Assembly: GCF_932526225.1 (NCBI RefSeq) | Contig: NC_064034.1 | Span: forward strand, 1,288,001 to 1,352,000 | Direction: 5' to 3' | Origin: Nematostella vectensis | Taxonomy: Eukaryota; Cnidaria; Anthozoa; Actiniaria; Edwardsiidae | DNA: 64,000 nucleotides | In this document: positions 48,801 through 60,673 of the stretch, piece by piece | Numbering within the stretch: the first letter of the stretch is position 1 | Layout of the letters: every line of letters starts with the position of its first letter | Translations under genes and position numbers: made by a program | Notes under the pieces: model-generated | The model's input: the letters and a program-made list of their open reading frames with translations, nothing else | The model's database searches: none | What the model was told of the DNA's origin: nothing

Positions 48801-48878
48801 TCAATATTTCAAATCAAATAAGTACTTCCAATATGGAAAAATTTCTTAAAAGTATGCATTCTATGATCAATAAGGAAT
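45837..48878. other. Intergenic region, no gene seen
   Basis: It contains the 55-bp satellite (46190-47025) and a 39-40 bp triplicate, CCCTAATACTACCCTGT followed by AAAACAGTTTGTATTT, at about 48465-48560. No exon was supported. Confidence 0.55.
46190..47025. repeat. 55-bp satellite, about 15 copies, highly uniform
   Basis: The unit is AAGACCTTTACCAAATACAA followed by GGACTAATACTTTCCCTTCCTTAACCCGGTAACCC. Only about five single-base differences were seen in the whole array, so it is recent or strongly homogenised. Confidence 0.97.
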
Positions 48879-50349
48879 CTAGCGAACCCCAATAAACAAA
48901 ATAGGCCTCTTCAGGTTTGGCATATTCACAACAAAATGAAAGTCTTCATCATTGACTGCTACATAATCAATTTCTTGAAGATTGTTCAAGTCCTCTGCTA
49001 CATCAAGTCTCCATGTTGTTACATAATCAACAAGTTGCCAGAGAATGTCTCCTGTCGCCACAGAAGAAACACTAACAGCACTCTTGAGAAGTTGAGTTGT
49101 TTCCTCTAATAATTCTAATGGTACGAAGAGGAGCACAGCATTGTTGATCATGTCAGATGTTGTAGTGACAGCATACTCGCTTGCATCTGTCACAAGTTGT
49201 GGAAGGTTGCCAACTTCGCACATGAAGAGAGTACACACTGATGTGCTGGTGGGTATGGCTTCCACTGGGGATAAACTCTCTCTTGGTGGATTCTAAAACA
49301 AAATACATTATCAAATGTGGTAGATACTATTAACCAAAAATCAGAAAGCTATAATTCAATGAACTCGTGTACAGTAAATCAAGGGGGTTAAATGGTTCTT
49401 TCTATCCTTACTACAACTAAGAGGCTAATGTAGAGGCAGGCCAATGGCTTAGGTTGGGATGGGGATGAAGAGTATAAGAGTAGTATACCCTTTTCTGGGG
49501 GGGGGGGGGGGGGTTAAAGTAGATGTTTTTACCCCCTTTGCTACCCCACACCCACAATTTCAGCTTGGTGCTGTGCTCACTGTCATGTCCTGTTTTTTAT
49601 TTATTTTTCAAACCTCCTTGTAACAGTTTGCAAAAACGATTCAATATATCATCTACACATCTTACACGATTAAATAGCACTTTAAGATGTAAGCTCCCAT
49701 AAAACATCTCTTTCATTTATAAACTTACAGCAGCCGACATTGTTGTTTTTGAACTGTTACCAATCCGGTCGCAGGCTGACAGCCAAAGGCATCGCGCGGT
49801 TGCCCACATCTGGTCGGATAATAATTGCAAAATACATCCAAGAAATTTTGTATTTTCTTCTTGTTGGCCATGTAAAATGAACTTGAGTTGTTTGACAATT
49901 TCCCAGTCTTGTAATCCTTGGAGATGCTGGCTTTGGGTTCTTAACACACCCAATGAGTGTTTAGTGACACCAAGGAAGTCTTTCGTGCATATCTGAGTAT
50001 AAGTACCCTTGACAAGCCAGTTCAGCCAAAACGGGTCAAAGTCGAAATAAACACATTCACTGTTGTTTTGTATACGTTGTACCGCTAAATCAGCCGATGC
50101 TTTATCATCTTTAGAGCTTGCAAAGGCAGTATTCCATACCCTGTGTAGAAAAAGGGATGTTATGTCTGCAAATTTCCCCAGATAGCTGCGTTTGGCAGCG
50201 CTCCTTTGGTCGACTTGTTTACACTGTAGTGAAGACTCCGCCATTTTGTCAAACGAACAAGACAACTCGTCCTCTCTAGCAAAATTCCATTGGAAGTAAT
50301 TTTCACCGGTATAAGGTTCAAGTCTCGAGCGAAAGAATTCAAGTGCCAT
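48879..50349 (-). CDS. Unrecognised two-exon gene, 344 aa
   Basis: Minus-strand exons 50349-49729 and 49292-48879 join in phase 0 (GCT|gtaagt and tttag|AAT). I could not assign a family. The protein has no signal peptide or obvious membrane segment. Features: an aromatic block FDFDPFWLNWLVKG, a Leu/Gln-rich helical stretch (LKFILHGQQEENTKFL), and a C-terminal domain with hydrophobic strands ending RPILFIGVR. Its start codon lies 345 bp from that of ANKRD13C on the opposite strand, a likely shared promoter, which fits a housekeeping gene. The splice signals and long frames make it a real gene in my view. Confidence 0.75.
49495..49515. repeat. Poly-G tract in the intron of the unrecognised gene
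   Basis: A run of about 16 G on the plus strand, read as poly-C on the coding strand. It is a low-complexity tract. Confidence 0.8.
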
Positions 50350-50694
50350 TGTTCATGGTGGAATTAAAGAATAAAGTCAGAAATATTGAGTTATTTTGGG
50401 CGTCTTTAGCTTCCTGACACTTTACATACCGCAAGCGAAGATTGAGGTCAGCGGCGGCCCCAAGTAATATATGCCTACCATTTGTATCTTTTAAAAGATC
50501 TACTCGCCACAAACCCATCTAAGTAAACAGACATGCGGACTAGATCACTAAGTTTCTTTTCATGATGTTTCAAGGCCTAAGCGAAGATAGACGATCTCTG
50601 TTTTTTTTATTGTTTACTCCACCCTACTCCTCCTCGGTTCTCAATAGAACGAACGCGTGACGTCACGCTACTTCATAGAACAGACAAGTTCAAG
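50350..50694. promoter_or_regulatory. Bidirectional promoter region
   Basis: 345 bp separate two divergent start codons. The region contains TGACGTCA at about 50659, a CRE-type palindrome (in GCGTGACGTCACGC), and the CAAGATGGCGGC motif overlapping the ANKRD13C start. Confidence 0.6.
50655..50668. promoter_or_regulatory. CRE-like palindrome GCGTGACGTCACGC
   Basis: GTGACGTCAC is the full CREB/ATF palindrome. It sits about 30 bp upstream of the ANKRD13C ATG, typical of divergent housekeeping promoters. Function is inferred. Confidence 0.6.
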
Positions 50695-53600
50695 ATGGCG
50701 GCCGATCGAAGCAATGATCGGTACCCCCTTCATAAAGCGGTGTTTGAGGGAAATCTGCGCAAAGTTTCAACTGCTCTCAGGACTTGTGACATAGAGGAAA
50801 GAGACATTCACGGTATGCGTAGTCTGATGCACTAAAGTTGTTTGAAATGTGCTTTTTTGAATGTGAAAGCCTTGTTGAATTTCTAAAATTGGCAGCGCTG
50901 TTTGAAAAAAAAATATCTAAATCAGTTCATACCTCATAGTTGTTAATGACTTTTTACCGACAACGGATGACTCGTTAAGATGTGCTGATCTTAATGATCG
51001 ATGCTGATCTTAAAAGCCAGGTTTCTGAACGAAATGAGCAACGCGATTTGCTTTTGGCGTCTTTCTGACACTCATGAAAAGACTGGTTTGTGTACAACTC
51101 TCTCGGTTTTATTTACTAAGCTTTACTTATATACATTTAAGAAATTGTATTTAAGTTATAGCGTAAAATGTCGCCACCGGCCTGAAAGACGAGAAAAACA
51201 CATGTTCCCATTTATTTAGCTTAAACACATCAATTTTTCGAGTCCAATACAAATGAGCAGCAACTTGTGTCGACTGTAAGCCGACTGGTAATTTACGGTG
51301 TTAATCCATTTATAAATAAGTTAACTTCTTGTCTTTGTAGACATATTTGTTTTGAGAAATTTCATTAGATTCGTCTAAGCATACTATAAAAAATAATGTG
51401 GTGTGATCACCTATGCATAGACGGGAAAACAAAGAGCCATTTAGCGCGAGTAGTGTGGGCTTGTATGGTTCGCATTTTGCGAATATTTTCAAGGTGAGTC
51501 CTCCAAGAAATATCCTCCACTGTCAAACACACATCGCGTTTAGTAAGTTTTTGAAGACAAGTTATTTTATCAGGGAAGTGGTTTGACATAGTGCCTTTCC
51601 CATGGGAGATGCATGTCAACCATATGTAGACACGTATGCTTTATTATGTAAACAGTTGATATTATAAAAAGATTTTCGTTTTCTATTTTGAATGTCATTG
51701 ACATAAAATATTTTTTATGGTTTACTGGTTAATAAATGTGATAGAATTGTGAATTGTGCAGGATATATTACAGACTACTAAACAGTATATCACAATTTGA
51801 TATACCATGGTGATTGTTTTTATTGATGTTATTATTGATTGTTTCATTGTAGGTAACACCCCATTACATTTAGCTGTGATTTTAGGGAGAAGAGGTTGGT
51901 TACAATTTTACTATGAGCCCTCACAATAAGTAGCAAATAGTCTGGTAAGAGATGTTTGATATTCCTTTATTACTGAGAGATACTGTTAGAACCATGAATA
52001 AATTGGTTGCTAATTTACTGAAAATATTTTGAAATAGTCTGGAAATATACTATTATTTAGGCTTACTTATCTATAGTCCAGTTAAAAAATACAAAATTGT
52101 TTTTATTCAGTTCCTATTTTGTATATGATTTGGTTTTATCAATTATTTTCCCCAAATTATCCTCAAATTCTGTTGTGTCTCTTGTCTTAGCATCGATTCA
52201 AGTTCCTGTTAGCCAAATAGGGAAATAATGAAATTGCACTGAGCCGATCAGGATCTAGAACCCCCTTGTATCAGCTGGGGTGCACACCATTATTTGTCGT
52301 GTATCCTTTTTAAATCCCCCCTCCCCTATCCCCCCCTCCCCTGTCCCCCCCTCCCCTGTCCCCCCCTCCCCTGTCCCCCCCTCCCCTGTCCCCCCCTCCC
52401 CTATCCCCCCCTCCCCTATCCCCCCCTCCCCTGTCCCCCCCTCCCCTGTCCCCCCTGTCCCCTTTGTTAGCTGCCTCCCTGTATTTATATGCTTTTGTTT
52501 TGTGCAGAATGTGTTTATCTTTTGCTTGCCCATGCGGCTCCAGTCAAGGTGAAGAATGATCTTGGTTGGAGTCCACTGGCTGAAGCCATCAGTTATGGCG
52601 ACAGACACATAAGTGAGTACATTCTGCATTTATGGCAGCTTCAGGCATTGTACAAACTATTTCATATATAAAAGTCACATGCAATTTGTTTTTATCTATA
52701 GTTACTTCTCTATTGAAGAAGATAAAATCACAGACACGAAATGAGGTCGAGACAAGACGCCCTCAACTTATAGATGCACTAAAAGAGGTATTTGTTAGCT
52801 CTTATTAATTTTTGATTGAAGAAATCTCTGAAAAATTATTTTTAAACAAAGTTCTATATAAACAGTATTCAAATTTTTTGGCCAAAATTATTGCAATAGC
52901 ATCCTGCAAATCAGCTGATGGAAATGGATGCTTTCTTGCACCTGGCGTTTTCTTGAATGACAAAATGGTGGCCCTTTGTTCATTGAATTTCCATGTTAGC
53001 CTGTAGGTACAATTTACTTGGAGGCCCCCACAAATAAAAGAAGAAAAAGTAGTTGCGCTGCAAGCTGAAGAAAATATCCATGAGATAGTAGTTATAAACG
53101 TGATATGTACTCTTTGTTTATTATTGTAAACTTGTTATCTTTAATTAACAGCTTGGAGATTTTTATGTTGAAATTACCTGGGATTTTCAAAGTTGGGGTA
53201 TGTATCTAATTTTAACTTCTTAGCCTGCTTCTTAGTACTGCATGTACAGTACTGTGTGAATATGAAAAGAAAATTGATGTTTATTTTTGTTTTATTGCAG
53301 TTCCCCTATTATCAAGAATTCTTCCTTCTGATACTTGTAAAATATATAAAAGGGGTTGCTCTGTAAGGTGAGATGAAATGTACTGTATAGTATAAGTATA
53401 ATACTGATAAAAAAGAATACTAGTACCTGTGAAGTTGAAACATATTCTCATCCTATCCCTTTGGCAACGCTCCCAAGACTTCCGACAAATGCCTAATGAC
53501 TTTCTCCACAGTTTTCAAATATTTCTTAAAGCACATTGAACAAATGTACAGATCTATTAGTGACAGTAATCTTATCATAATTTTGTGTTTTGTGAATGGA

Positions 53601-56600
53601 GTGACAACTGGGAACCATTGATATTACTAATTGATTATAATGACAATAAAACATTTTTATGTTTTTTTTTTCAGAATGGATAGTACACTAGTAGATTTTA
53701 CAGATATGAAGTGGCAAAGAGGTGACATCTCATTTATATTCAATGGTGACGCAAATGGTGACTATAATTTGATTTCTATCAACCTATCAAATCAATTATT
53801 AATTTATGTTTTTTTTGCAAAATCAGGATAATTTGATTAATATGTCATTTTGCTTTAGGAGAGCATTCATTTGCTGTTCTTGACAATGAGAAAAAAGTAT
53901 TCCAGAGATTGAGAGCTGAGGTATAGTAAAACTACTTGTTGAATCTAAAGTACAACTAAAGTACACCAAAACTGGTTACTGAGGGAACTTTTTAAAGTTT
54001 AAATTTGATATATTGGGTGGTCTGTTACAGGAAACTGAAGCAGAGATTGAAGAAGAGGTTGATTTACTAATGAGCAGGTGATTATTTTTTCTTCCAAATG
54101 GTTATATTTCTTACCTTTTGTGTCTACTCAACCTGCAGAATATTTTACCAGGGAAAGAGGTCAAACCAAAGATTAAAAGAGTTTCACCTGATTTGAATTA
54201 ACTGTGGTTAAATCATCATCAGGTGCAAACCTTGTCTCTGTACATGTTTGTTGCCATGCTAAGGCTTTAGACTCTCTGATCCTTATTATATATGCACGCA
54301 TGTCAACAAAGCCCATCACATTTTATGTTCTTAGTGATATTGTGTCACTATAAATGTCAACAAATTCTATGTTCTAGTGATGTTGTGTCAGTATACATGT
54401 CAATTTTTTTGGTTATAGATATTGTGTCAGTATACATGTCAACAAAGCCCATCACATTCTATGTTCTAGTGATGTTGTGTCAGTTAAATATCAATAAAAA
54501 GGCCATCACATTCTATGTTCTAGTGATATTGTGTCAGTATACATGTCAACAAAGCCCATCACATTCTCAAGAGCTCAGGGCGGATGGTTTTGGAAAGCAG
54601 ACAGAACAGTATGTACATATAAAATGATTTAGATATTGAAAGTTTTTTTTAATAGAATCAAAAAGCCCAAACTGTCGCGATCTCGTACCAGAACAATGAA
54701 TATAATACACCAAAAACTGGAAATCGACTCTGCCAAATTTTCGTCTTTAATAAGACTTCTTCAGGGCAGAGTCTGAGAAAGTTTTTTTTATTTATTCTTT
54801 TGGTCTTTCAAAAGAAACCATCTAATCAACTATATACTTTTAGGAAATGGTTGGCCCATACTTGGCAGACGTTTATACAGTAAATGGGATGATGTTAGTG
54901 TCGAGGAAAAGGTACAATGGAGTCCTATCCAAACAGTGACAAAACCGGTCAGCATTATTGCAGAAGTCTCGCTCGACTGAGTATAAGACAAAGGAAATGC
55001 TGGCAAAGTACTTCGCAAGATCTCCCAACATTGTGAACAAGCAGCTTCTCACCAGTCAGGCTTGGATCCAGGAAAAATTCTGAACTGTTGACCAAAATAA
55101 AAAGTGCTATTAACACAGCACCTCAATAACAAAATGAAGACATCCAGTTCAGACTTAACATACTCTACCAACTCTACACATTTTGACCTTTTTATGTAAA
55201 CAGGTGTAAATAGGGTGGATCTGCACCTATCAATAATGATGGCACTCTTTGCTTGGGCTTTTTGGAGGTCTTTTTTTCTTTTTCTAAATCTCTTCTTGTG
55301 ACACTTATTTCTTTATTTTTTAGAAGAGAGCATCTTTCCGATGAAGATCTTGTAAAAAATAAGGTACTTTACCCCCTGTTAAATTATAAAGCTATTTACA
55401 AAATAAAATAAGGGACACCCTTTTTCTAAGTTATTTGAAAATGTTCTATCCTGTTACTTTCAGGCATTAATGGACAGCTTAAGCAAAGGAGGCAACCTAA
55501 TAGAGAGCATACCTGAGGTTTGTGTAATTTCTGTGCAAAATATTAATACAACAATATTTGTCCCTATGTGATTAATACTTGGTTATAGCATGTGGTGGCG
55601 CACACCTTTCTTCCCAATAATTTACTCCTCCAAACTATTTTTCTTCTGTTACCTTCACCATATTCATGACAACTATGTTATGTGCCACTGTTGCACATAT
55701 CAAATTCATGAAAGAAAGTCTGCCGGCTCTCTGGAGATTTGGGATTCCTGTGGCGAGGGGAGGGAAAAGGAGAGCAGGAGACACTTGTTCACTCCACATC
55801 CATTTCAGAACCACTTTTAAGACTTAAAAATTGCAATTTTTACGAGATGAAGTCTGCCAAAGAGTCTCTGCTCTTTAGGGATTTTACCAATGGGCTTTGG
55901 TAAAAGCTTTATTTATTACCAAGTATTTGTTAGCGCCATGAGCTTCGTGGCTGGCGGTGAAGGTCCGAAAGTTTTAGTCATTTTTTGTTCGCTCTTAGGG
56001 TTGATATGTGACTAGGTCAAGGAGGCAAAAAGCCTCGAAACCAAGACTGCCTTTTAAAAAGGTCTTACTTTAGAGAATGGTTCAGCTTAAGAAGTGTAAG
56101 CCTCCAATTTTAGATCAGCGCTGGAGCGGTAGACCTCCACATTCCGAAATCTAAGTGCGATCTTTGTTGATGAGACAACCTTGATTGCCTTGATATCAAA
56201 GCAAAAGGGGGATTTTTTTCTTGCACTGGCCTTTGCGAAGGAAGAAAAATATTTTTTGTTGAATAATAACTTGGAACTTCTTAGAATTCCGTATTTCACT
56301 TGGGAACACACCTTACAAATTTGATTGAAGTCGTTTGCATGGGGAGAGCTTATAATTGCTGTTTTTGTTTGAGTTTACATTCTCTCCAATTTTAAATACT
56401 CTCTAAATGTGCAAGTTTTTCTAAATTTCACGGGTTCACGGGTCAAACGATTATTTTGATTGGCCGCTTGTTGCATCTTTTTTTGCTTTAGCTGAAGTGT
56501 AAGCCTCCAAGTTTAGACCATTTTTCTTCTTTTTGAACAGCTGTCATTGGTTCGATTTGATAGCTCCTGGCACTTTCTTTTGACAAGTGTTGTCAAGCGT

Positions 56601-59392
56601 GAAAGGGGAGGAATGCAAAAACATGGGGTCTTGCTGGCAGCTCTCCTTTTGCCTTTTCCCCTTCCACAGGAATCCTGAAACTCCCGAGAGCCGGCTAGCA
56701 GGGTTCATTGTTAAAACAGAATAAGTCTCTCAACAGTGATAGAACAAAGTGTTCTATATTGGAGCTACCCTATTATTGCAACTTTATTTCTCTGAATATG
56801 CAGACAACAAGACGTGAATCTCTGAAACCTCCACCTAAACCTGAGCTCACATGGTCAGAGTACTTGCGTTACGACATTGATGAGTAAGTTACTACCACTC
56901 GAGAGATGTAGTGAACCATCAGCTTACTCAAGGGATAATCTTTAAAAGGGCTAATGGAAAAAGCACGTTCTTCGGGGGCCTGTATATGAATATATTCAAT
57001 ATTCTATGAGCTCTCTTGCCAAATATTTCTGTTTAGTTAAGACTTTCGAGCCGACTTGAGTCATAAAGTGTGAGGGTTCTTTTAGTACCCCAGGAAATTC
57101 AAATGACACCCTTGAAGTAAATGTTAGTTGCCAACTAAATCTGCTTGAGTTACTGAAGATAAATATCCATAAATAGTATCAGGCATTAAATATTTTATGG
57201 ATTATAATAATGATAATGACGATGATAATAGTAATAGTAATTATAATAATAATAATAAAAATACTTATTTTATATAGTGCTATTTCCTGAAGCTCAATAA
57301 TACTATTTTGCAACATAATTTTTCAACTACTTACAGTAATCGTTATCCTTTTATTTTTTCAGGCTTCCTCATATGGGTAGAGCCCAGGTATTGAAAGAGG
57401 ATAGAAAACCAGTGAAGGCGTATGTTGCTATGGTAAAATATTTGTCATCTAAGCTATCAACTTTTTGACACACATTGCAAACAGGACTTTAAAGGTGTGT
57501 TTATGTTTTTTTTATTTCAGAGTCAAGAATTCCCACTTTCTATAGATCTGTAAGTACTTTATTATCAATGGTTTTAAATAATATAAAGCTGTTTGTAAAA
57601 AACTGTTTTTTTTTTAATTTTATTTTAAGGGTTCTTAAAGTTTTAGAAGTCATCGCACCATTTAAGCATTTTAGCAAGTTAAAGGAATTTGTCGCAATGA
57701 AGTTGCCCCCTGGATTCCCTGTTAGATTTGGTGAGTATCAGGGCAGTATCAGGGCTAAAGGCTAGTATCTTATTGAGAGGGATCTCTGCTGGATTAACCA
57801 TATAAGTATCAGGGCCAAAAGCAAGTATCTTCAGTGAGAGGGGTCTCTACTGGATTAACGAAGCTTGTTTCTTGTGTGAGTTGGGTTTTTGTCAGATTTA
57901 ACAAGCTAGTATCTTCAGTGAGAGGGGTCTCTGCTAGATTAACCAAACTTGTTTCTTGAGTGAGTTGGGTTTCTGTTAGATTTACCAAGCTTTTATCTAC
58001 AGTTAATGGGCTTTCTCTTAGATTTACCAAGTTAGTATCTACAGTGAATGGGCTTTCTCTTAGATTTACCAAGCTAGTATCTACAGTGATTGGGCTTTCT
58101 CTTAGATTTACCAAGCTAGTATCTACAGTGAATGGGCTTTCTCTTAGATTTACCAAGCTAGTATCTACAGTGAATGGGCGTTATCTTAGATTTATCAAGT
58201 TAGTATCTTGGGTGAGTTGGGTTTCTGTTAGATTTACCAAGCTAGTATCTACAGTGAATGGGCTTTCTCTTAGATTTACCAAGCTAGTATCTACAGTGAA
58301 TGGGCTTTCTGTTAGATTTACCAAGCTAGTATCTACAGTGAATGGGCGTTCTCTTAGATATATCAAGTTAGTATCTTGGGTGAGTTGGGTTTCTGTTAGA
58401 TTTACCAAGCTAGTATCTACGGTGAATGGGCTTTCTCTTAGATTTACCAAGCTAGTATCTACAGTGAATGGGCTTTCTCTTAGATTTACCAAGTTAGTAT
58501 CTACAGTGAATGGGCTTTCTCTTAGATTTACCAAGCTAGTATCTACAGTGAATGGGCTTTCTGTTAGATTTACCAAGCTAGTATCTACAGTGAATGGGTG
58601 TTCTCTTAGATATATCAAGTTAGTATCTACAGTGAATGGGCTTTCTCTTAGATTTACCAAGCTAGTATCTACAGTGAATGGGCTTTCTCTTAGATTTACC
58701 AAGTTAGTATCTACAGTGAATGGGCTTTCTCTTAGATTTACCAAGCTAGTATCTACAGTGAATGGGCTTTCTGTTAGATTTACCAAGCTAGTATCTACAG
58801 TGAATGGGCTTTCTCTTAGATATATCAAGTTAGTATCTTGGGTGAGTTGGGTTTCTGTTAGATTTACGAAAGCAAGTATCTTAAGTGTCTTTTTGTAAGA
58901 TTTTACCCGTGAGCGGGTTTGCAAGACTACTAGACACATTATCTCTATTTTGTTGGTTTCCCTTTCAGACTTGCTAAGCTAGCTTGTTTGACTATACTTT
59001 TATGTTGCAGAAATACCCGTCTTTCCAACCATAACAGCAAAGATAACTTTTCAGGACTTTAATAAATGTGAGAAGATCCCAGCATCAATGTTCTTTATTC
59101 CTAGAGACTATAAGGTAAGCGAACACTTGTGATCCTTGAAAAGGAAATGCTGATTTCTTAAGATGACCTAGTGAAAGGACAGGGACTGGTGAAGTGGGTG
59201 GGAGACTGGTGAGGAGGGTGGGGGAAGGATGAGAAGGATGGGGGACTGGCGCAGAGGGTGGGGGACTGGTGCGGAGAATGGGGACTGTCGCGTTCCTTTT
59301 GCGGCTACCTCTATCCATGCGGCTGCTATGTTGATACTATTGTATTTGTTTATGAATTGTAGGAAGATCCAAACCGATTTCCAGATCTATGA
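50695..59392 (+). CDS. ANKRD13C: Ankyrin repeat domain-containing protein 13C
   Basis: Nineteen exons join in frame to 438 aa: 50695-50812, 51853-51894, 52508-52612, 52702-52787, 53152-53197, 53301-53367, 53675-53757, 53859-53920, 54031-54077, 54524-54608, 54844-54911, 55324-55363, 55464-55517, 56804-56883, 57363-57432, 57521-57549, 57630-57730, 59011-59114, 59363-59392. Ankyrin repeats occupy roughly residues 8-85 ([37 protein letters not shown]). The rest matches the GPCR-chaperone domain of ANKRD13 proteins: [77 protein letters not shown] and a terminal EDPNRFPDL. Human ANKRD13C is described as an ER-associated factor in GPCR biogenesis. The human protein has a longer N-terminus (541 aa, from memory). 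Introns 2, 9, 17 and 18 hold minisatellites. Confidence 0.95.
52312..52462 (+). repeat. C-rich 15-bp minisatellite before ANKRD13C exon 3
   Basis: About nine units of CCCCTCCCCTGTCCC, with TATC variants, lie some 45 bp upstream of the acceptor of exon 3. The coding strand is a long pure-pyrimidine-like tract. The other strand has closely spaced G runs able to form G-quadruplexes. Confidence 0.95.
54295..54580 (+). repeat. 50-60 bp repeat, about 5 copies, carrying ANKRD13C exon 10 acceptor and exon start
   Basis: The unit TCTATGTTCTAG + TGATATTGTGTCAGTATACA + TGTCAACAAAGCCCATCACA recurs upstream of the true exon 10 (54524-54608). The true copy is the last one, where TTCTCAAGAGC continues the exon. 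Upstream copies keep the TAG acceptor (54335, 54378, 54471) but differ by small deletions. Confidence 0.93.
54690..54768 (+). repeat. Dispersed repeat, direct copy of 17828-17893
   Basis: AAAAACTGGAAATCGACTCT through CTTCTTCAGGGCAGA lies in ANKRD13C intron 10 in the same orientation as the other copy. Confidence 0.9.
55705..56700. mobile_element. Inverted-repeat element, about 1 kb, in ANKRD13C intron 13
   Basis: The left end has CTGCCGGCTCTCTGGAGATT then GGGATTCCTGTGG and purine-rich AAAAGGAGAGC. The right end is the imperfect inverse: GCTCTCCTTTTGCC, CCACAGGAATCCTGAAACTC, GAGAGCCGGCTAGCAG. Inside, GAAGTGTAAGCCTCCAA occurs twice (about 56092 and 56494). No transposase was seen. Confidence 0.7.
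57735..58880. repeat. 42-bp minisatellite, about 26 copies, in ANKRD13C intron 17
   Basis: The unit TTAGATTTACCAAGCTAGTA followed by TCTACAGTGAATGGGCTTTCTC has period 42. Variants with TCTTGGGTGAGTTGGGTTTC recur at intervals, forming a higher-order pattern. The exon 17 end reads CCTGTTAGATTTG then GTGAGTATCAGG, similar to the unit edge CTGTTAGATTTACCAAG. 42 is a multiple of 3 and the unit lacks stops, so both strands stay open for hundreds of codons by repetition alone. Confidence 0.93.
59165..59290. repeat. G-rich about 15-bp repeat in ANKRD13C intron 18
   Basis: Imperfect units of GGGGACTGGTGAGGAGGGTG. The strand is purine-rich with many GGTGAG donor-like words, lying about 55 bp after the exon 18 donor. 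Confidence 0.8.
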
Positions 59393-60642
59393 TGTGTTAG
59401 ATGCTGCGTAAGAGCGAGATTCATACAATCTCAGCGTCTATATAGGACTGGGAACTACTCGGCACGCCCCACTGGACTAGTAACGCCCTGCATAGTCTTG
59501 TCCCCAGTCCACTCTTGGTCTGCTCTACTCGTTCGTGATTTAAAATGGCTGGATGGTGGACACTCTTTGAGGGCGAGCTCTATATAACAATCACCCTAAC
59601 CCTAACACTAATCCTGCTTACGGTGGTTGTTATTTAGTATTTCTTTCTTGGAGCTCTCGGAGTAAAAGTTGACGTCATGAAAAGGTTTCCGCGCAGTCCA
59701 GAGAAGCCTTGGACGATTCTATGTACTATGCGCCGCCGCGACTGTCGTCTCACGGCATCATGGAGCGTGATGTGCAAACAGAAATACCCTGCTATGAAGG
59801 GCTTCAACTACTGCGCAAAGTATTCGGCTGAATGGGCCTGATAACAGAGTCTCATCAGTCTTGAGGCGACAATAGACAATATTCTTTGTAAATTCATAAA
59901 TGATAAGAAGACTTGTAAGTTAAACAAAAGATTTATATTTATTTTTATCCTGAATTTGTTCTAAGGCCGCGATCATATAGCGATTTGTACAGTAAGAAAT
60001 GGGTTAATGTAGTATATTATAGATTTTACAGGGAGTTGGAGGGAAGGGGCATGTTTGTAACAGACAATCCACTTTTTTATTAAAAAAAAAAAAGAATTCT
60101 ACCACCACATAAGGTGATTTTGAATTTTCTTAAACTTCAACAGTGCTGTATTCGATCTTCTGAAGAATTAATAAACTTTACGAATTGAGTGTGTTCCCCC
60201 ATCCTCATGCCATTTAGGCGGTGTTTTCTTCTGAACGCACGCCATCGCAGAAGATAGTGTAAAACTATATATGCAATATCACCCTGCGGTCAAATTACTT
60301 GCGAACGAGTGCGATAATATGGAAACCAGACTTTTGTCGCGTGGTTAGCCTGCCAGCCGGCTCTCCAGTGGGATTATTCGGAAATTGCTGCTGTTTGCGG
60401 AGTTTCGGGATTCCAGCGACTCGCTTCCTGCTTTTTTTTTTGCGCGCCGCCAACGAAATCCCGAAAGTCCGAAAACGGTAAGGTAATAGTTATTATTTAA
60501 CGGGGGTGGAGGGCTGCGATTTTTTGAGCGTCGATTGAGGGGAGCGCCTCAAATTTTGATACAGGTTTAGGGGAGGGCCTTGTTTTTTGAATAGTTATTC
60601 TGATCAATTTCCGAGCATTCTTATAGTCTGGAATTTCTTTTT

Positions 60643-60673
<31 letters not shown>

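Noticed and set aside
57809-58939. Long frames of 312 (+) and 252 (-) codons
   Set aside because: Produced by a 42-bp intronic repeat between ANKRD13C exons 17 and 18.
59588-59605. Telomere-like CCCTAACCCTAAC
   Set aside because: Only about two units; too short to be a telomeric tract.
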